64,000 nt of DNA from Saturnia japonica (GCA_033032175.1 CM065310.1:5828001-5892000), one strand, 5' to 3'; counted from the first letter of the stretch, positions 11,107-23,809 are shown. Notes: generated by a model not told the origin, from the letters alone. Made by a program: numbers and translations.

Positions 11107-12475
11107 GCGCCAACTTGACGTATTGATTGACGATATGCTTATTTATTACTAATAATCTGTATTTATTAAATATTATTTACTTATCCCTATCTTTCTCAAA
11201 GTGGGTGATAATGTCCCCTTGTAGGCGGAGACTTGTAGGAGGTTTTCACAGAGGCGGTAAAACGATCGAATAAAATTACAGGGCCTGTTAAGTATTTCTG
11301 TAGTTCTACGGAATTAGAATCATCTGTATTTCAAAATTTTTATATATAGTTACTGCACCTTTACTTTCAGTCCTTGTTCCTATTGTGTTTTTGTTTTATT
11401 TATCATTGCATTCATAGCTCGTGTCCCATGTTACGTGGCGTGCCTTGTTTGTAACAATCAAGTTCTCAAGAAGTTTTTCTTAAACAACTCGATTTAAAGG
11501 GGCACTAGAATTTTTTAATCCGGTACGTTGGCAGTCTGCCAAATAAGTTTGAGAACCTTCGATATATTCTCATAAAAAAGGAGTTCTAGTGCACAATAAT
11601 GACGGAAGGTTTAAGTATTGTGTCCAGGTATTTGGTTTACAGAAAATACTTTTTATAATTACGTATCTTATATATTTAGGATATGATTTTATTATGTAAA
11701 AGTAAAAATTGTGTGTAATTATATAGGCACGGAAGAATTTTTACTTCTTGGGCGTAAAAAAAAAAACTCGAAAAATGTTATCCCGCTTATCAACAGTAGA
11801 TATTATGAAGTTTAGGTAGAATTTTTTTTTAAAACGTTAAATTATTTTTGAGCTATTAAAAAAGTTAATAAAGTAAATTGACATTATTATCATTGATGGC
11901 TAACTTCATAATGTCGCACTTCCGTTACATGATGCGCACGCATCACTCAATTTTACAATATATTAAACGCGCCAAAAGAAATAATCATATTATCGAAAAT
12001 TGATTTTTGTTTCGAATGTTTCTATTAAATTTCTAAGCCTATCTTCTACAGCTTTCAACATATCTAAAAATAATATTAGTTTTTACGAACATCAGATGTA
12101 TACGAGTACTACCTAAAATAGATATTCTGACCGGTTAAAATATTAGGTTTCATCGAGATAAAAAGGTCGAGTTTTTTATGCACAAGGGACATCACAAGAA
12201 ACATCTTTCGGACATAGATCTATGAAGGGCGATAGAAAAGTGGAAGATGTAACTGCGAAAGTTTTATTCGTTTATTACCGCTTTACCCTTAGGAACGGTT
12301 CCGTTAAGATTTTAGGATCCATGTCGAAAACTATTGACTACCTAACTAACTATTTACTCACTTTGTTATATGGTATAATTATTTTATATTTTAGCATTTA
12401 AAATACTTAATTATTCCATCTAAAAATTATAGATCAATTTTTTTGAAAAACCCCGTATAATATATAAGATTAATG
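11107..12475. other. AT-rich DNA, no supported gene
   Basis: Nothing with coding character. A pyrimidine-rich AG at about 11370 precedes a 33-codon open stretch to 11470, but no donor or family match supports an exon. Confidence 0.35.
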
Positions 12476-12556
12476 AATGTCGAAGAAGCGAAAGAGGTAT
12501 GTCAGGATCGTAGCAGGTGGAAGGACGTGGTCTCTGCCTACCCCGTTGGGAAATAG
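12476..12556 (+). pseudogene. LINE reverse-transcriptase C-terminus (RTE-like)
   Basis: Reads 26 residues to a stop, including EEAKEVCQDRSRWKDVVSAY followed by PVGK. The D-R-..W..VV.AYP pattern is the classic final segment of a lepidopteran endonuclease/reverse transcriptase. Everything upstream is lost (5' truncation). The 3' tail 'gtgatttatgtgtgta' with T-rich sequence follows directly, as in other copies of such LINEs. Confidence 0.7.
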
Positions 12557-12800
12557 GCGTGATTTATGTGTGTATTTTTTTTTATTGAATAAACTTTCAT
12601 TTGATTAGCTTGTCCGGCAGACATTGTTGTGCCCTTTCTGCTTCAAACACAGCGCCACCTTTTGGATCCTAACATGGCTATGATTCAGCGTCTCGATACA
12701 ACAAATATATTACGTGAATATGAGCTCAATCGGTCAAGTCGTTACACGTTCACTAACAGATGTACACAAGATTTATTATTATAATTAATTGAACAATATC
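12557..12800 (+). repeat. Repeat-like sequence after the LINE end
   Basis: Contains 'cggcagacattgttgtgccc', 'ctgcttcaaacacagcgcca' and 'gagctcaatcggtcaagtcg', phrases typical of non-coding insect repeats (the last resembles 'aaaatcggtccagccgtt'). Boundaries unclear. Confidence 0.45.
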
Positions 12801-13467
12801 TATGTGTAAGCATCAGGGGGGTAGTGTGAAAAATATTACAAACGTAAAACCTCTGTAAAAAACTACGCATGCTTCGAAATTACAAACATTAATGCAATGT
12901 TAGCTACTCATAAAAGTAAGGTGAAAGATATCCAACCTTCACCATATTATATAAAATCGTTGACATGAAAAAAAAACGGTGTCATTTAAGCATAACAAAA
13001 GTGGCTTTGAGAAAAGCCTTTTCATAAATGCACCATATATGGGCAATGGTGAATTAATACGGGCGTGAGAATTAAATTATTAATTATTACCACCACAAAT
13101 GTATAAATTAATATATGCATATTACCAAGAATTATCCCAAATACAAGTGCAAGCACAATTTTATAAGGATGATGAAGGAATAAAAAACCAGCTTTAACAA
13201 CAATGAAAATGTGTACATTGGATTTATTACAAAAATGCTTACTTAAGCATAGACAATCCGATAATTATTAAGTCAAAATAACATATTTGTATTGAAAACT
13301 ACAATAACATAGTATTTATATATTCACAGAACTCAAACAATGTTTTGCTTCATTCATTCATAATTTTAGTAACAGGAAAATATGCAATAAGAATGATTAT
13401 AACTTTTAATAAGAATTATGAATTAATCACACATATATTTTAAGGTACTGATCTTGAAATTACGTAA
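12801..13467. other. AT-rich DNA, nothing recognised
   Basis: Low-complexity AT-rich sequence without ORFs of note. Confidence 0.4.
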
Positions 13468-13660
13468 TGCATGTTAGGCATCACCAGTCCATAACAGTCT
13501 ACTGTTAGACACAGGCTTCTTCCAAGGTTCACCATCGCATCTGATCTCCGGATTTCTTTATGCAGTAATTTCTAGTTACCTTTCGGAAGCCACCGTTCCA
13601 TCGGGTTTGTAGGCATCCTACACTACAACACCTGTTGTCGTATGATCCTATAATAACTCA
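13468..13660 (-). pseudogene. LINE reverse-transcriptase C-terminus, minus strand
   Basis: On the minus strand the decayed frame reads, with interruptions, CSVGCLQTRWNGGFRKVTRN, then KKSGDQMRW, TLEEACV and TVMD. This corresponds to the end of lepidopteran RTE-type reverse transcriptases (a GRPxxRWxDDLRKVAG-type motif, then W..L.EAY..QW). At least three in-frame stops are present (at W*T, V*Q and Q*T). Confidence 0.7.
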
Positions 13661-14944
13661 TTCATTTTGCAAAGTAAGTGCTAATTCACACTTCGATAAA
13701 TCTTTAATTTTTCCGGGTCGAAATTATTTTATTTTATTGAATAGGTACAATTACAGATAACAAACAGATTGATAATTACATAAATAATGAGATCTATATT
13801 ATAACATGACAAATCTGAAATCCAATTACAAATTTTATAGGACATTTACTTATAAATGTAAAACACATTTATCTTATTACAAATATATCGATAAATATAT
13901 TTTAAGAAACTAATGCGCATATACTACAGGTGTTGATACGATACATTTTTATTTCTTCAGTAGAACATAGTCTTTTATGGTCGTGAAAAGTCACGAATAC
14001 GTCCTTCGTCCTCTACTATTGATAACGAATTGTCAATGGCGGATACAATAGGTATGTGTGAACGTACCCTAAGGTAAATTTAATCTTTGATTTTCAAGCA
14101 ATCAAGTCAGGCAACAATTTAAAATTGTTTACTTTAAATATCAAGGTAAACATATGTAAAATCATTTTCAGAAACGTCGCTGCGCCTCGTCAGTGCTATA
14201 TTATAATTATATATATTATGAACGTCAGAATAATTTAACTCATTCGCGTCACGGCCCATAACGTTAGCAGTCGCGGCAAATATAAAATATATGCGAGTTC
14301 CCTATGAAATGTTTTACGTACATTATATAGTTACGTAGCATGAAGCCAAAATGACTTTAATTAACATTACTCAATATATTCAAATACGCATTGGATTATT
14401 TCAACGAATAATTAATATATTATATACGGCAATGGATAATTGTACGAACCGTTAGTTTTAAGTCAGATCGTAAACTGTCGAGAGATTGCTAATGGACATG
14501 AAAGTTTGAAAAATAAATAGAATAATTACCCGGTGACAATATATAAAATACATTGTTCTGATTCGCTTATCATCGCCAATCCCAAACAGTACTAACAAAA
14601 ATTTGGAGAGGATGTTGATTTTATATTGTAGGCATTTTTAAGAAAAACATTTCTTGAAATTCAAACCCATAAGAAGGTGGTAAAGTTTGCATTGGTAATA
14701 AATAATATTTTCCGGTTTGGAATGATTTGAAACATGGAATTAATTCTCTTCGACACAATTAATGAGACTGGTATATCGGCGTTTTTATTAAATTCAATTC
14801 CTAAGGGTAGAAATTGCGTAAAAAAGTTTGTATGGAAAATACTATTTTATCTATTTTTATTTATTTCGTGTAAACTGTTCCAGAGTCAGTTTCAATACCA
14901 GCGTAGTAATTTGAACACGAACCAGTGTAATACGAAATGAGGTA
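13661..14944. other. AT-rich DNA, no supported gene
   Basis: A good acceptor-like site (attttcag, ending at 14170) opens 28 codons to a stop near 14257, starting KRRCASSVLYYN; this is noted but unsupported. A 68-codon ORF at 14734-14940 has AT-driven composition and no family match. Confidence 0.35.
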
Positions 14945-15115
14945 TCAGGGTGGTGTAATAAGCGATCTCGACCTAGAGCATCCGATATGCCCCGATCAGA
15001 CCCGATTTGCCTAGACCTCTAAGTACTCTGCCGATCGGGCAATGCAATAACACTTAAAGCAGTTAGGGAGCTCAATCGCCGCGCAACGGGCCTAGATACC
15101 AGTAAGTAGGGTATA
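14945..15115. repeat. GC-richer block with possible SINE-like sequence
   Basis: Distinctly less AT-rich than its flanks, with 'gcagttagggagctcaatcg' and 'gtgtaataagcgatctcgac'. A related motif (taataagcga) recurs at 15415-15480 beside 'ccaactgagctacg', which on the minus strand reads as a tRNA A-box-like TAGCTCAGTTGG. Possibly the two ends of a decayed tRNA-derived element. Uncertain. Confidence 0.3.
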
Positions 15116-16013
15116 GTTTATATTTTTAACCAAAACGTTTATAAATTTTTTAACATGTTTTCGAAATTTTTCGGACAATAGGCATACAAATATTATAAAG
15201 CAGGTTAAATGGTTAATTTTAAATCTTGATTACAGTTTCCTATTAAAAATTTAAATACGTGTGTTGTTTTTCGATAAAGGGAACTACTAAATTTAATAAT
15301 ATTGTTGTAAATACTGCGGTAAATTGCAGGGCCAATTTTGTAATTTCAATGTCAAGTGCAATTTTTATAGTCTCAATTGTTTAATAACCATGATAACATA
15401 CTTGTGAATCTCTTGACGATCGCGTTCCAACTGAGCTACGACCCGATCGGTAGGATAATGTAATAAGCGACTCACAAACAGGGTTCTTGAAATTGGGCTG
15501 TGCATTAAACGTCTCAACTAATTTTGTGTAAGTACACTTATTTGATGTTTACTTATTAATCTGTTATTGTCTAGGATAATTTAAGACTACCAATGTATGC
15601 ATATGCATATTATCTTTGTTAAATAATACGAGTAATATAGTTAAATAGATTTAAACGTAAAGTTTCAAATTTAATATCATTTAAAATAAACTGTTTTAAT
15701 ATTGTTTCTTGTAAAGATTAATTAATTAAAAAGCGACCTTACTAATTAATTTAACGTGATAATTGTTTGACTTGGCTAATTAATATTTTCATCATTTATA
15801 GAAGCTTATCAACATAAAGTTTTAATCCCGTTAGGCGGTGCCAAATCACGCTTGGTAAAATTTTATTTTTTTATTCAACGAGGTAACGTGGTTCGTATAT
15901 GTATATGCAGATATTTATCAGGGTATTTGTAAAATAATTAGCAATTATTGTTAGTTACAAAGAATGCGCTGTCTGAGTTTGAACGACCTATTTAGATGGA
16001 TAGTTATTATTTC
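15116..16013. other. AT-rich DNA
   Basis: Apart from the A-box-like motif at about 15428-15441 (minus strand), nothing is recognisable. Confidence 0.35.
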
Positions 16014-16726
16014 CTAGCTGTGCCTACAGCTTCGCTTACGTGGATTACAGAATGCTTGTATCTCTTATGGTTTACTCAGCGTAAGCTATTTAAGCGTGGC
16101 CATGACCAGTATTTTTAATTTGCTCGGAAACCTAATTATTTTTCTAAAATAAAACTCCTTATAACATCAACTATCTACAAGTGAAAGTCAACCGTTTCAG
16201 AGATTACCCGGAACAAACAAACAGACAGACAAAAATATAAAAATGGGTTTTTTGTTATAGGTGTCGTATATACTTTCATATACATGTAATATGTTGTTTA
16301 TTGAAACAATAAATTAGGTTGTTGCTCTGTAAAGAGATATTTATTAAATTACTAAAAATTACAAATAACTTTTAATTCTACGCACAGCTTAATTCTATGT
16401 AATATTAACAATATACAGTTGTTTACAAACCTGTAAAGAGAAACAACATTAAAAGCTATTGCTTCAAATATAATTTTTACAATATTAATGTAATAACCGT
16501 AATCCTTTTAATATGCTTAATGGCGGTCAAATGTGTAAAGTCCGAGCAGTGAGTAAACACAATTTTTCTACAGATAATGTCTAAATGAACCTAGCGTAAA
16601 GTGCTGCCACCATAGATAATACTTGAAACTTAAATGAGGCATAAAAGCTTCATTTATATACATTTAGTAAAAAGCTGTTATTTTGACATTACAAACAGAC
16701 ACTTCAATTTTATTAATTGTATGGAT
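16014..16726 (+). repeat. Family A repeat interrupted by a 370-bp insertion
   Basis: The 5' part (16014-16285: 'ctagctgtgcctacagcttc', 'cagcgtaagctatttaagcg', 'aaccgtttcagagattaccc') and the 3' part (16656-16726: 'tttagtaaaaagctgttatt', 'cattacaaacagacacttca') join up exactly as in family copies at 1448, 24421 and 34393. The intervening DNA is therefore a later insertion. Confidence 0.75.
16286..16655. mobile_element. Unclassified insertion in family A, 8-bp flanking repeat
   Basis: The 370 bp splitting the family A copy are flanked by the octamer atatacat on both sides (16278-16285 and 16656-16663), as expected of a target-site duplication. The octamer is low-complexity, so chance matching is possible. 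No clear TIRs, poly-A or ORF. Eight-base duplications fit hAT-like elements, but nothing else supports that class. Confidence 0.4.
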
Positions 16727-17264
16727 GAAGTAGATTAAATTTTTCTGAATTTAGTTAAGCCACGGAATGTCTTTGTAAAGTAATTGTTCACTAAAATCTC
16801 GGTTTTCAAATTTCTATTTACTGTGCCTAGTCTGTGCCACAATAATGTCGCCGGCGTGTAATTTATAATCAAAGGTCGACGAGTTTGCGTGACGCGACAC
16901 GGTTAAGCCGACTTAATCTAATCTTGTCTGAGATAGTGAATATGATACTAGTTGTAAACAATAGATTATAATATATAAAGCGAAATTATGAAATTTTAGA
17001 CACGTTATGTGGATTATTATAGAATTAGTTATTTGGACGTCATAAGTTACAAAGAAACTGATTAGATCTGTTGTCAGGTCCGAGAGTTTATGATAAATTT
17101 TTGAGCATTAATTAGTTGATATTATAAATACATAATGATAATTTAATGATAGTTTAACAATTATCGTTAATAATGAAAAGGCAACCTATTTAATTTTAAC
17201 TGATTGACTCACTAAGTCACTAAGAATTTCGAACCGCTTCAACTGCGAAGAGGCATTGTCTCAG
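16727..17264. other. AT-rich DNA, nothing recognised
   Basis: A slightly CpG-rich patch at 16850-16910 matches no family known to me. Confidence 0.4.
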
Positions 17265-17519
17265 TCAGAGTGTTTTATCATCATTATCATGGTGACCATT
17301 TGAAGAGATGTTTGACGTTATCCCATAATTTCACTTGGACTGGTCTACGGAGCCCACAGTTAAACGGTAGCGCCCGTCGCGGCAAAATCAAATAAGTTCG
17401 CAAATTCTTACCTTTACCGTACTGTTTGTGTGTGTGATGTGGATTGGTTTCCCACCTTCCTGTATGAGATTGGGTCTTTCAAACGAGGCGCGAAGAAGCA
17501 TTTCAGCAGGCTGGCATAA
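17265..17519 (+). pseudogene. LINE reverse-transcriptase C-terminal remnant
   Basis: Frame 17376-17519 gives 47 residues to a stop and includes NSYLYRTVCV, DWFPTFLYEIGSFKRGAKKH and FSRLA. It parallels the fragment at 4467-4589 (Y-E-x-G-SFKR), so both derive from one jockey/CR1-like LINE family. Sequence from 17265 (gaccatttgaagagatg) belongs to the same element in a broken frame. The minus 73-codon ORF at 17388-17609 is its antisense shadow. Confidence 0.65.
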
Positions 17520-17815
17520 TATCGATGATTTTCCATGAAATTGCCCATGGAATCTGTCGCCGATGTTTGTGGACTGTACCGTACTTACGTTCAGGTGCTG
17601 TACACTCATTTCTGTGAGCTAGCGAGTATATGTATATAAACGATAAACTTTTCTACGAAAGATGATCACAGAGCTCTGTTTTATTCCTTGAACGAATGAA
17701 CAATTAAATTATTTATTTGATTGCTGGCGTCAAATAATTAAGAGAAGAAATGGAGGTAACAAAAGTTGCGTTATGTGTGTAATATAATATTAACATACTA
17801 AACATACATTTTTTT

Positions 17816-17912
17816 AAAGTGACTGCTCTGTGCTTTCTGGCAAGCACAGAAAAATCCAAAAAAAGTGGCGACAACCGAGTGATCAGTAATCCATTGACGG
17901 TCGGTGCTGTCA
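17816..17912 (+). repeat. Family H short repeat, copy 1 (unclassified)
   Basis: About 97 bp align to 53569-53662 in the same orientation, sharing 'aaagtgactgc', 'ccaaaaaaa', 'ggtaatccgttgacggtcg' (with changes) and 'gctgtc'. Copy 1 contains a perfect 8-bp stem (ctgtgctt / aagcacag). No tRNA boxes and no known family recalled. The 66-codon minus ORF across it has no support. Confidence 0.6.
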
Positions 17913-20427
17913 TGCCTACACAAATAGGAACTTAATATGCACCGCATTTTCCAGAACCCGGACGCGCATATGCGAATTCTATGAAGGGTTTTTCACCAAA
18001 TTATGCACACGACCCAGTCTGGCTGTACGTTATTGCCGTTTCTTTGGCTTAATTTGCTACTCAAAAAATATATTTAATTTGCGGATGATGTAAATAATAA
18101 TTTCCCTAATTTTTCTGAGTCACGGTAACCAAATATATCTCATGAAATATTAGTTTTTATTAGTAGGCTGATAATAGGTATATATTTTTTAATTTCGTAT
18201 TGATAAGTCGATAAATGGGCCGATCGATGAGTCAGTGTAATGCCAACATTAACTGAATACAGTAAACAACTGTTGCATGACTTCATTTTGACAAGGTCGG
18301 AAGTATTAAATATTAATTCATGACCCATTGGTTGAATGTCAAAAACTATAAAAGGATAAAGTTTAAAGAAACCTTTTATTTTCAACTGAATTCGTGCCAC
18401 CACGAATTAGTAATATATAGGATACATAAATGGTAGGACTTCATTTTTTAATATATTCAACAGAAATATATCTATATTTACTAGCTGTGACCGCGGCTTG
18501 GCACCCATTCATTACGGAGTAATTTCTTCGCCGGTTTTCTTATTTTTACTTTTATGATTTTTTAATAACTTTTAATAAAGTGTTGAACTATAAATAGTTT
18601 GAAATTTTTCCCAAGTAAAATTAATAATTTGATTTTTATACAAGACTGGACACAATTTTTTTTTTAATATCACTGAGACATTCTCAGAAAGTGTAATGGT
18701 ACATGTGTACAAACGTAAAGGCTGTAATGTGAACCAGATGCGGAAAATTGCGTCTTCTGGAATTAATAAGGGCTTAAGGTTCTGTGAACACGTTACGAGG
18801 TCAAGTGCCCCTAATTGCTACATCAAGTTAATATTAACAAAAAGTATCTATTCACTGTAACAACTCACTTGGAAATTACAAGATATTCAACATTTTTCCA
18901 ATCTTAAATGTATATTACGAGAAAAAGAAAAGATCATGTGAAAATACTTCGCAAAGTCAGTGAGCTAAATGCCCTTTAGCACAAAAATTCTTTGATATTT
19001 TTCCGGTTCAATTTAATTGAAATAATCCTAACAATTCATTTCACACGATATGATTTAATAAACTTGATGATCCTGATATTTGGAGTGTTGGGCTATTGAA
19101 GTGTTGAATAAAAGCCTTCTTATAAAATGAACCATTTCGTCTAGTCTGTATCTTTGATAAATAATTATGACAGTCGCTTTAGAACTTTTATTATATTTTT
19201 CAAAAACGGTAAAGTTAATGAGATGCGGTTGGTAACTTGTCTTGTAAACGAGGAAATTTATCTCGAATTTCGTATATGAACATATTTTATTATTTTAATA
19301 GCAATGAAGATAGGAATAGTTGTTATATGATTTTTTTGACAATCGAATGAGGTTGCAAGCTACATATATCACTTTTAACCTATCGTAACAATACATTCCT
19401 ATACTGCCGTTTTTAATAACATATCTGAGATCATTATCCCCGATTAGTACATATTTGTACTAAGTAATAACTTTATTTAACTTATAAGAGGTATCGGCTT
19501 CCCTCTTATCTGTTCAAGCTACAGGATATGGATATATGTAGATGTGAAACACTATCCATAAATAATAGATTAATGAAACGAAAGTAAGTACAAATGGATA
19601 GATTAGTAATTGAATCAACGGATAGAAAGCTTATTGAAAACGGCCTTTAATCGACAACACCGTGGATTGGATTGGATTTCGTTCTGAATGTAGCACAAAG
19701 AGGATGAATTTATTATATTTGAACAACAGTTTGCTTAAGTTACAGGTATTTGTTGTTTATCATTGTTAAAGCCTTGTCATGTCTTGTTTTCTTTGAGGCT
19801 TTCTTGTTCGTCTTCTTTTTCCTAACTTTACAAAAAGTCCTCTTTATTGTAGACAGTTACTACTATTAATGAGTGTTCAATTGTATTATAGTGTTAGAAC
19901 TCTTCAGGGAGTTTTTGTGGCATCTCGGCATTCATCGTCCATGTTAATATTTTAAATTTTCTCCACTTGTGCAACACTAATCAAGATTTATTAAACAAAA
20001 TATCACCTATATCACCCGCCAAAAACTTTAATGTTATATGTTTATAATAGCTCTATTGATAATTTTTGTACTGAATAAATAAAATATATTGGATAATGGA
20101 TATAAAGAAAAAAAAAAACAGTTTTAATGCTTCAACCCTATCATGTTGATTAATTCAATGCGTTGTTCCACCGTTTTCATTCAATGCTCCGAGCTCGTGA
20201 TGTTAATTAAAACGAGATCGTTTTATTTCGAGGTCTGATAAAATTACTAAAAAAACAGTACAGAATACATTGCTGTTTTAAAACAATTACATTTATTGTT
20301 CATTTTATATTTATTCCAAGAACAGGTAGCAATCTCTACAGAACTTTTAGTTGATTAATTAACTTCGTAAACTGAATGGGCGAGTAAAATTTAGCGGCAC
20401 GTGACACCACATGAATACGTATTAGAC
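17913..20427. other. AT-rich DNA with one short repeat-head fragment
   Basis: At 18481-18510 the phrase 'actagctgtgaccgcggctt' marks a fragment of the widespread repeat head. The rest, including the 87-codon minus ORF at 18140-18403, shows no family resemblance or coding composition. Confidence 0.4.
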
Positions 20428-20970
20428 CAGTGTTTTTCAACTTTCTTGATTTCGCGACTCATTTAAAAGAAAAAAAAAATCGTGTGAGCCCTTCAGGTTC
20501 ATAATAAAACTAAGTACATCAGAGATTTCAAAAACTTCTGGATGAAGTGTAAATATTAAGAATATTAAGGGACCTAGCTAAGTTGCCTGTCTACAATCGA
20601 AACACTATTAAGAAAACGAAAAATTGTATAGAATTGACATACTTACCTCAATGGTAAATCACGTGATCAGATATGTCACTTCAATACATTTAATTGAAGT
20701 TTTTTTTATGTTCAGCTATAACTTTTTTGTTTATGAACCGATTTAGATGATTTTTTTTCATTGGAAAGGGTATACCTCGAAGGATGATCCCATTTTATTT
20801 CATTGGCATTGGACCTTCGAATTGGAAGATACACCACGAAAATCGAAAACTTTCTCCTCACAATTATTGAAGATGGATATTATTTTTTTTAAACGAACTG
20901 ACTATACTGTTAGCTTTAAGAGCTCTGGAGATGCCCCTGGGGCTCGCGACCCAGAGTTTGAGAAGCGATA
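20428..20970. mobile_element. Non-autonomous hAT-like element
   Basis: The left end CAGTGTTTTTCAACTTTC..CGCGACTC (20428-20460) is the characteristic hAT/Charlie-style terminus. The right end near 20940-20970, read in reverse (CGCTTCTCAAACTC..GGGTCGCGAG), is its degenerate partner. No transposase is encoded. A family B repeat (20700-20871) lies inside. An 8-bp duplication is not clear, so the ends are approximate. Confidence 0.5.
20700..20871 (+). repeat. Family B repeat inside the hAT-like element
   Basis: Carries 'cagctataacttttttgttt', 'atgaaccgatttagatg', 'ggcattggaccttcgaattg' and 'gaagatacacca', matching 31205-31395 and 34180-34380. Its position inside the hAT-like termini suggests capture or nested insertion. 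The 74-codon ORF (20747-20971) runs across both repeats and is not a gene. Confidence 0.75.
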
Positions 20971-23476
20971 ATTTAGAGGATTCTCACCGACCGGAACGTG
21001 TCCGAAACTAAACCGGAATACTATTACGACCGCTGTCTTAGCGAGTAATGTAAACGACTACATGTATTATATCTAAACGTGTGTTATGCATAATATGTAA
21101 GCTTACAAACTGAACGGATGTGATACACTTGTTTGACGTAATTGAGACGTGTTTTTGACAGCTTTCTTCGTATAAGTTGACGGGTTTTCGTTAAAGTATT
21201 GATTTGTTCAAAAAAACCTGCATAAGAATTCAAACGTTGTATATTTTTTATTGAAAATGTATAACATAAATGTTGTGTTCTTGTTTTGATGTTGTTTTAA
21301 TATTATATTACAAATTTATTTTTTAATATCGGTGTAATACTTTTTATACAAGCATATGAATATTTTCCTATATTATATGGCCTTCGTTTCTTTAATATAC
21401 AACGTGTAATGATTTCCAAAGCGATCTATGTGGCTCTAATGATTGTTTTTGTTCAGTAAGCAGTTTATTTAAGATATTACGTTGGATTTGTTACCTAATA
21501 TGATAATTTAAGTGGATTTTTTTTTCTTTTTACTTACAACTAACTAAATATGTAACTGGCACGGTAAAATAACTGGAATACACCTGATGTTGAGTACATT
21601 ACAATATAACTTCAATGTCGACATACGAGAGTTGATTATCCATCGCTCACTGCTGACATGACGGCTGAGATATTTCGTCAAGATTAGATATAGATAAGGT
21701 ATACACAGGTGGATTCGGAACTGTGAAGCACTGAAGCAATTACTATGTATGATACGATGATGCGAAACTTACTTTGTGTGTATGCAATCTCGTTAGGCAC
21801 AAATGCTATCCATTCTCGTAGCTCTTAATCAGCATTCCCATATGTTCGGTTAACATTTATTTGCAAGCCATACGTCTCATTTCTTACACGGCATAGAGAC
21901 AGAACTGTACGTAATAATAAGCGTAGTATAGTTTAAAAATGGTTGCGACCACCGTGAAATCAACAATTAATCACTAGTGGCAGCTACTATACCGGTGTGC
22001 GTAAATAGAAACTAGATATGCACCGGTTGAGACGTGACTCGCATTAATGAATCATCGTGACTGACTTTTACCATATGTATGGTGGTCAGGTCTCAGTCAG
22101 GCTTGTACAGCCCACTCTACTATCGCCATTTTCTCTTTACTGAGCAGGGTGCACCACTTGTGAGGTTGGGTTAGGAGTCTTTAGTATTAAGATGGTTTTG
22201 ACCCCCTTTCACCTATAGTACCTACGCGAAAATATTATATTTCACTGTCCAAGACTTTTAATGTAATAAAATTTTGTTAAAAGAGTTAGGTATCATAGGT
22301 ATGTAATAAGTGCAAAAAATAAAAGCATACTTTTTTATACTTCCAGGTACAATCCACCATCACCTTAATTTTTTGGAGCGGTTAGTAGCTATCATTGTTT
22401 TTGGTTTGTAAAGTAATTTTTTATACATTCATTTAACTATCAAAGTGCCACAAAGTGCAAAGTTAACATTTGTAACTTGCTCAGACTATCTCGATACCGA
22501 GTAATTAATTTATATCCAATGCCTTTTAGGCGAAAATCTGGGTTTTGTATCTTTGAATAACTACATTTTATATTGTACCTAAAAGTTGTATATTTTTGTA
22601 TGAAACATTATTAGGTTATTATAAATACGATTCGTATGTTATATGTACAATTGTACAAATACGTAAAAGTGTGAGTATAATAAAAAAAATCGACAGTTTT
22701 ATGGCGTCTGACCTCATACTGATTTTAAAAGTTTGTTTATTTTATGTCGAAACGGACAAACGTTCAGTTACCATCAAGTAACAAGTAATTGATGATCGTT
22801 TACGCGAGTCTCGATAACGTCCGACATACAGACAGACATTGTACACTAATACTCCTGCATCGGGAATGGTTTAGCCAAGCGACGTGAATGTTTAATTTAT
22901 AAACGAGCGTTTTTTTTCACGTCGCGGTGATATATCGTCAGATTTTAAAAAAAAAATTATTGCCATCTCTCCATGTGTGTCCATTATTTATTTATTTAGT
23001 TAAATATCACGAATTCATCAAAAGAGTAATTTTAAAACTATCGCGTTTTATACACATAAATATTTATTTGAAATGGTGGTCACTGAACCAGGCCCAGACG
23101 TCGAACAGTTAAAAAGTATTTAAGTGATCTAGACCCGTGTGACCAGTGGTGTCAAATAATGTTAACATATATGTTTTGTGATATAAAGATGTTAACATGT
23201 CTGGTGAAGGTTCCAGCTAGTGCTTACCTGGAAGTTTGCAAATGGATTATAAATTTAAGATTATCATTTATTTAAAGACTATGTAAATTGAATTTAATTT
23301 AATTGAATGAAATTTTTAAGACGAAACTGATATTCTTAATATGTCTGCTTCCGGGGTTGACTTATATGCCAATTTTACGTACATTTTTGTGACGTAAGGG
23401 AGCCAAAAGGTTAAATTGATTTTATATATGATTGTATTATAAATGTATTTAAAGTAAATTCTATCAATCGGAACTT

Positions 23477-23480
<4 letters not shown>
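20971..23480. other. AT-rich DNA, no supported gene
   Basis: Several ORFs of about 60 codons have AT-driven composition only. Bases 21960-22200 are less AT-rich but resemble nothing I know. Confidence 0.4.

Positions 23481-23510
<30 letters not shown>
23481..23510. repeat. (AT)15 microsatellite
   Basis: Thirty bases of perfect alternating AT. It makes the overlapping minus ORF at 23316-23528 a low-complexity artefact. Confidence 0.95.
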
Positions 23511-23512
<2 letters not shown>

Positions 23513-23809
23513 CTATAAATTCAATCATTTATTCAATACTAGATTACAGTGATTTGGGTTCGAAATCGACTGAGCTTGTACTCAGTAATACTCAGTAACT
23601 ATCAAACTTAAGACTGTTGTACAAATAGAATATCAATAAAATGGAATACATTATTTTCTATAAAGGAACCGAATAATAAATGAAGTAGCTTAATTTGCTT
23701 ATTTCTGCTTAATATATATTTTCTGAGAACTACTATTTGGCACGTAACTAAGCAAAGATGTAACTTATAACAGCTTAAACCATCGATGTTGGTCATATTG
23801 TAGTGCTAG
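23511..23809. other. AT-rich DNA, nothing recognised
   Basis: No coding or repeat signal beyond base composition; the 62-codon minus ORF 23608-23796 is unsupported. Confidence 0.4.

Noticed and set aside
14171..14257. Terminal exon after a good acceptor (attttcag)
   Set aside because: The 28-codon open stretch has no supporting donor exon, family match or nearby polyadenylation signal at the right distance.
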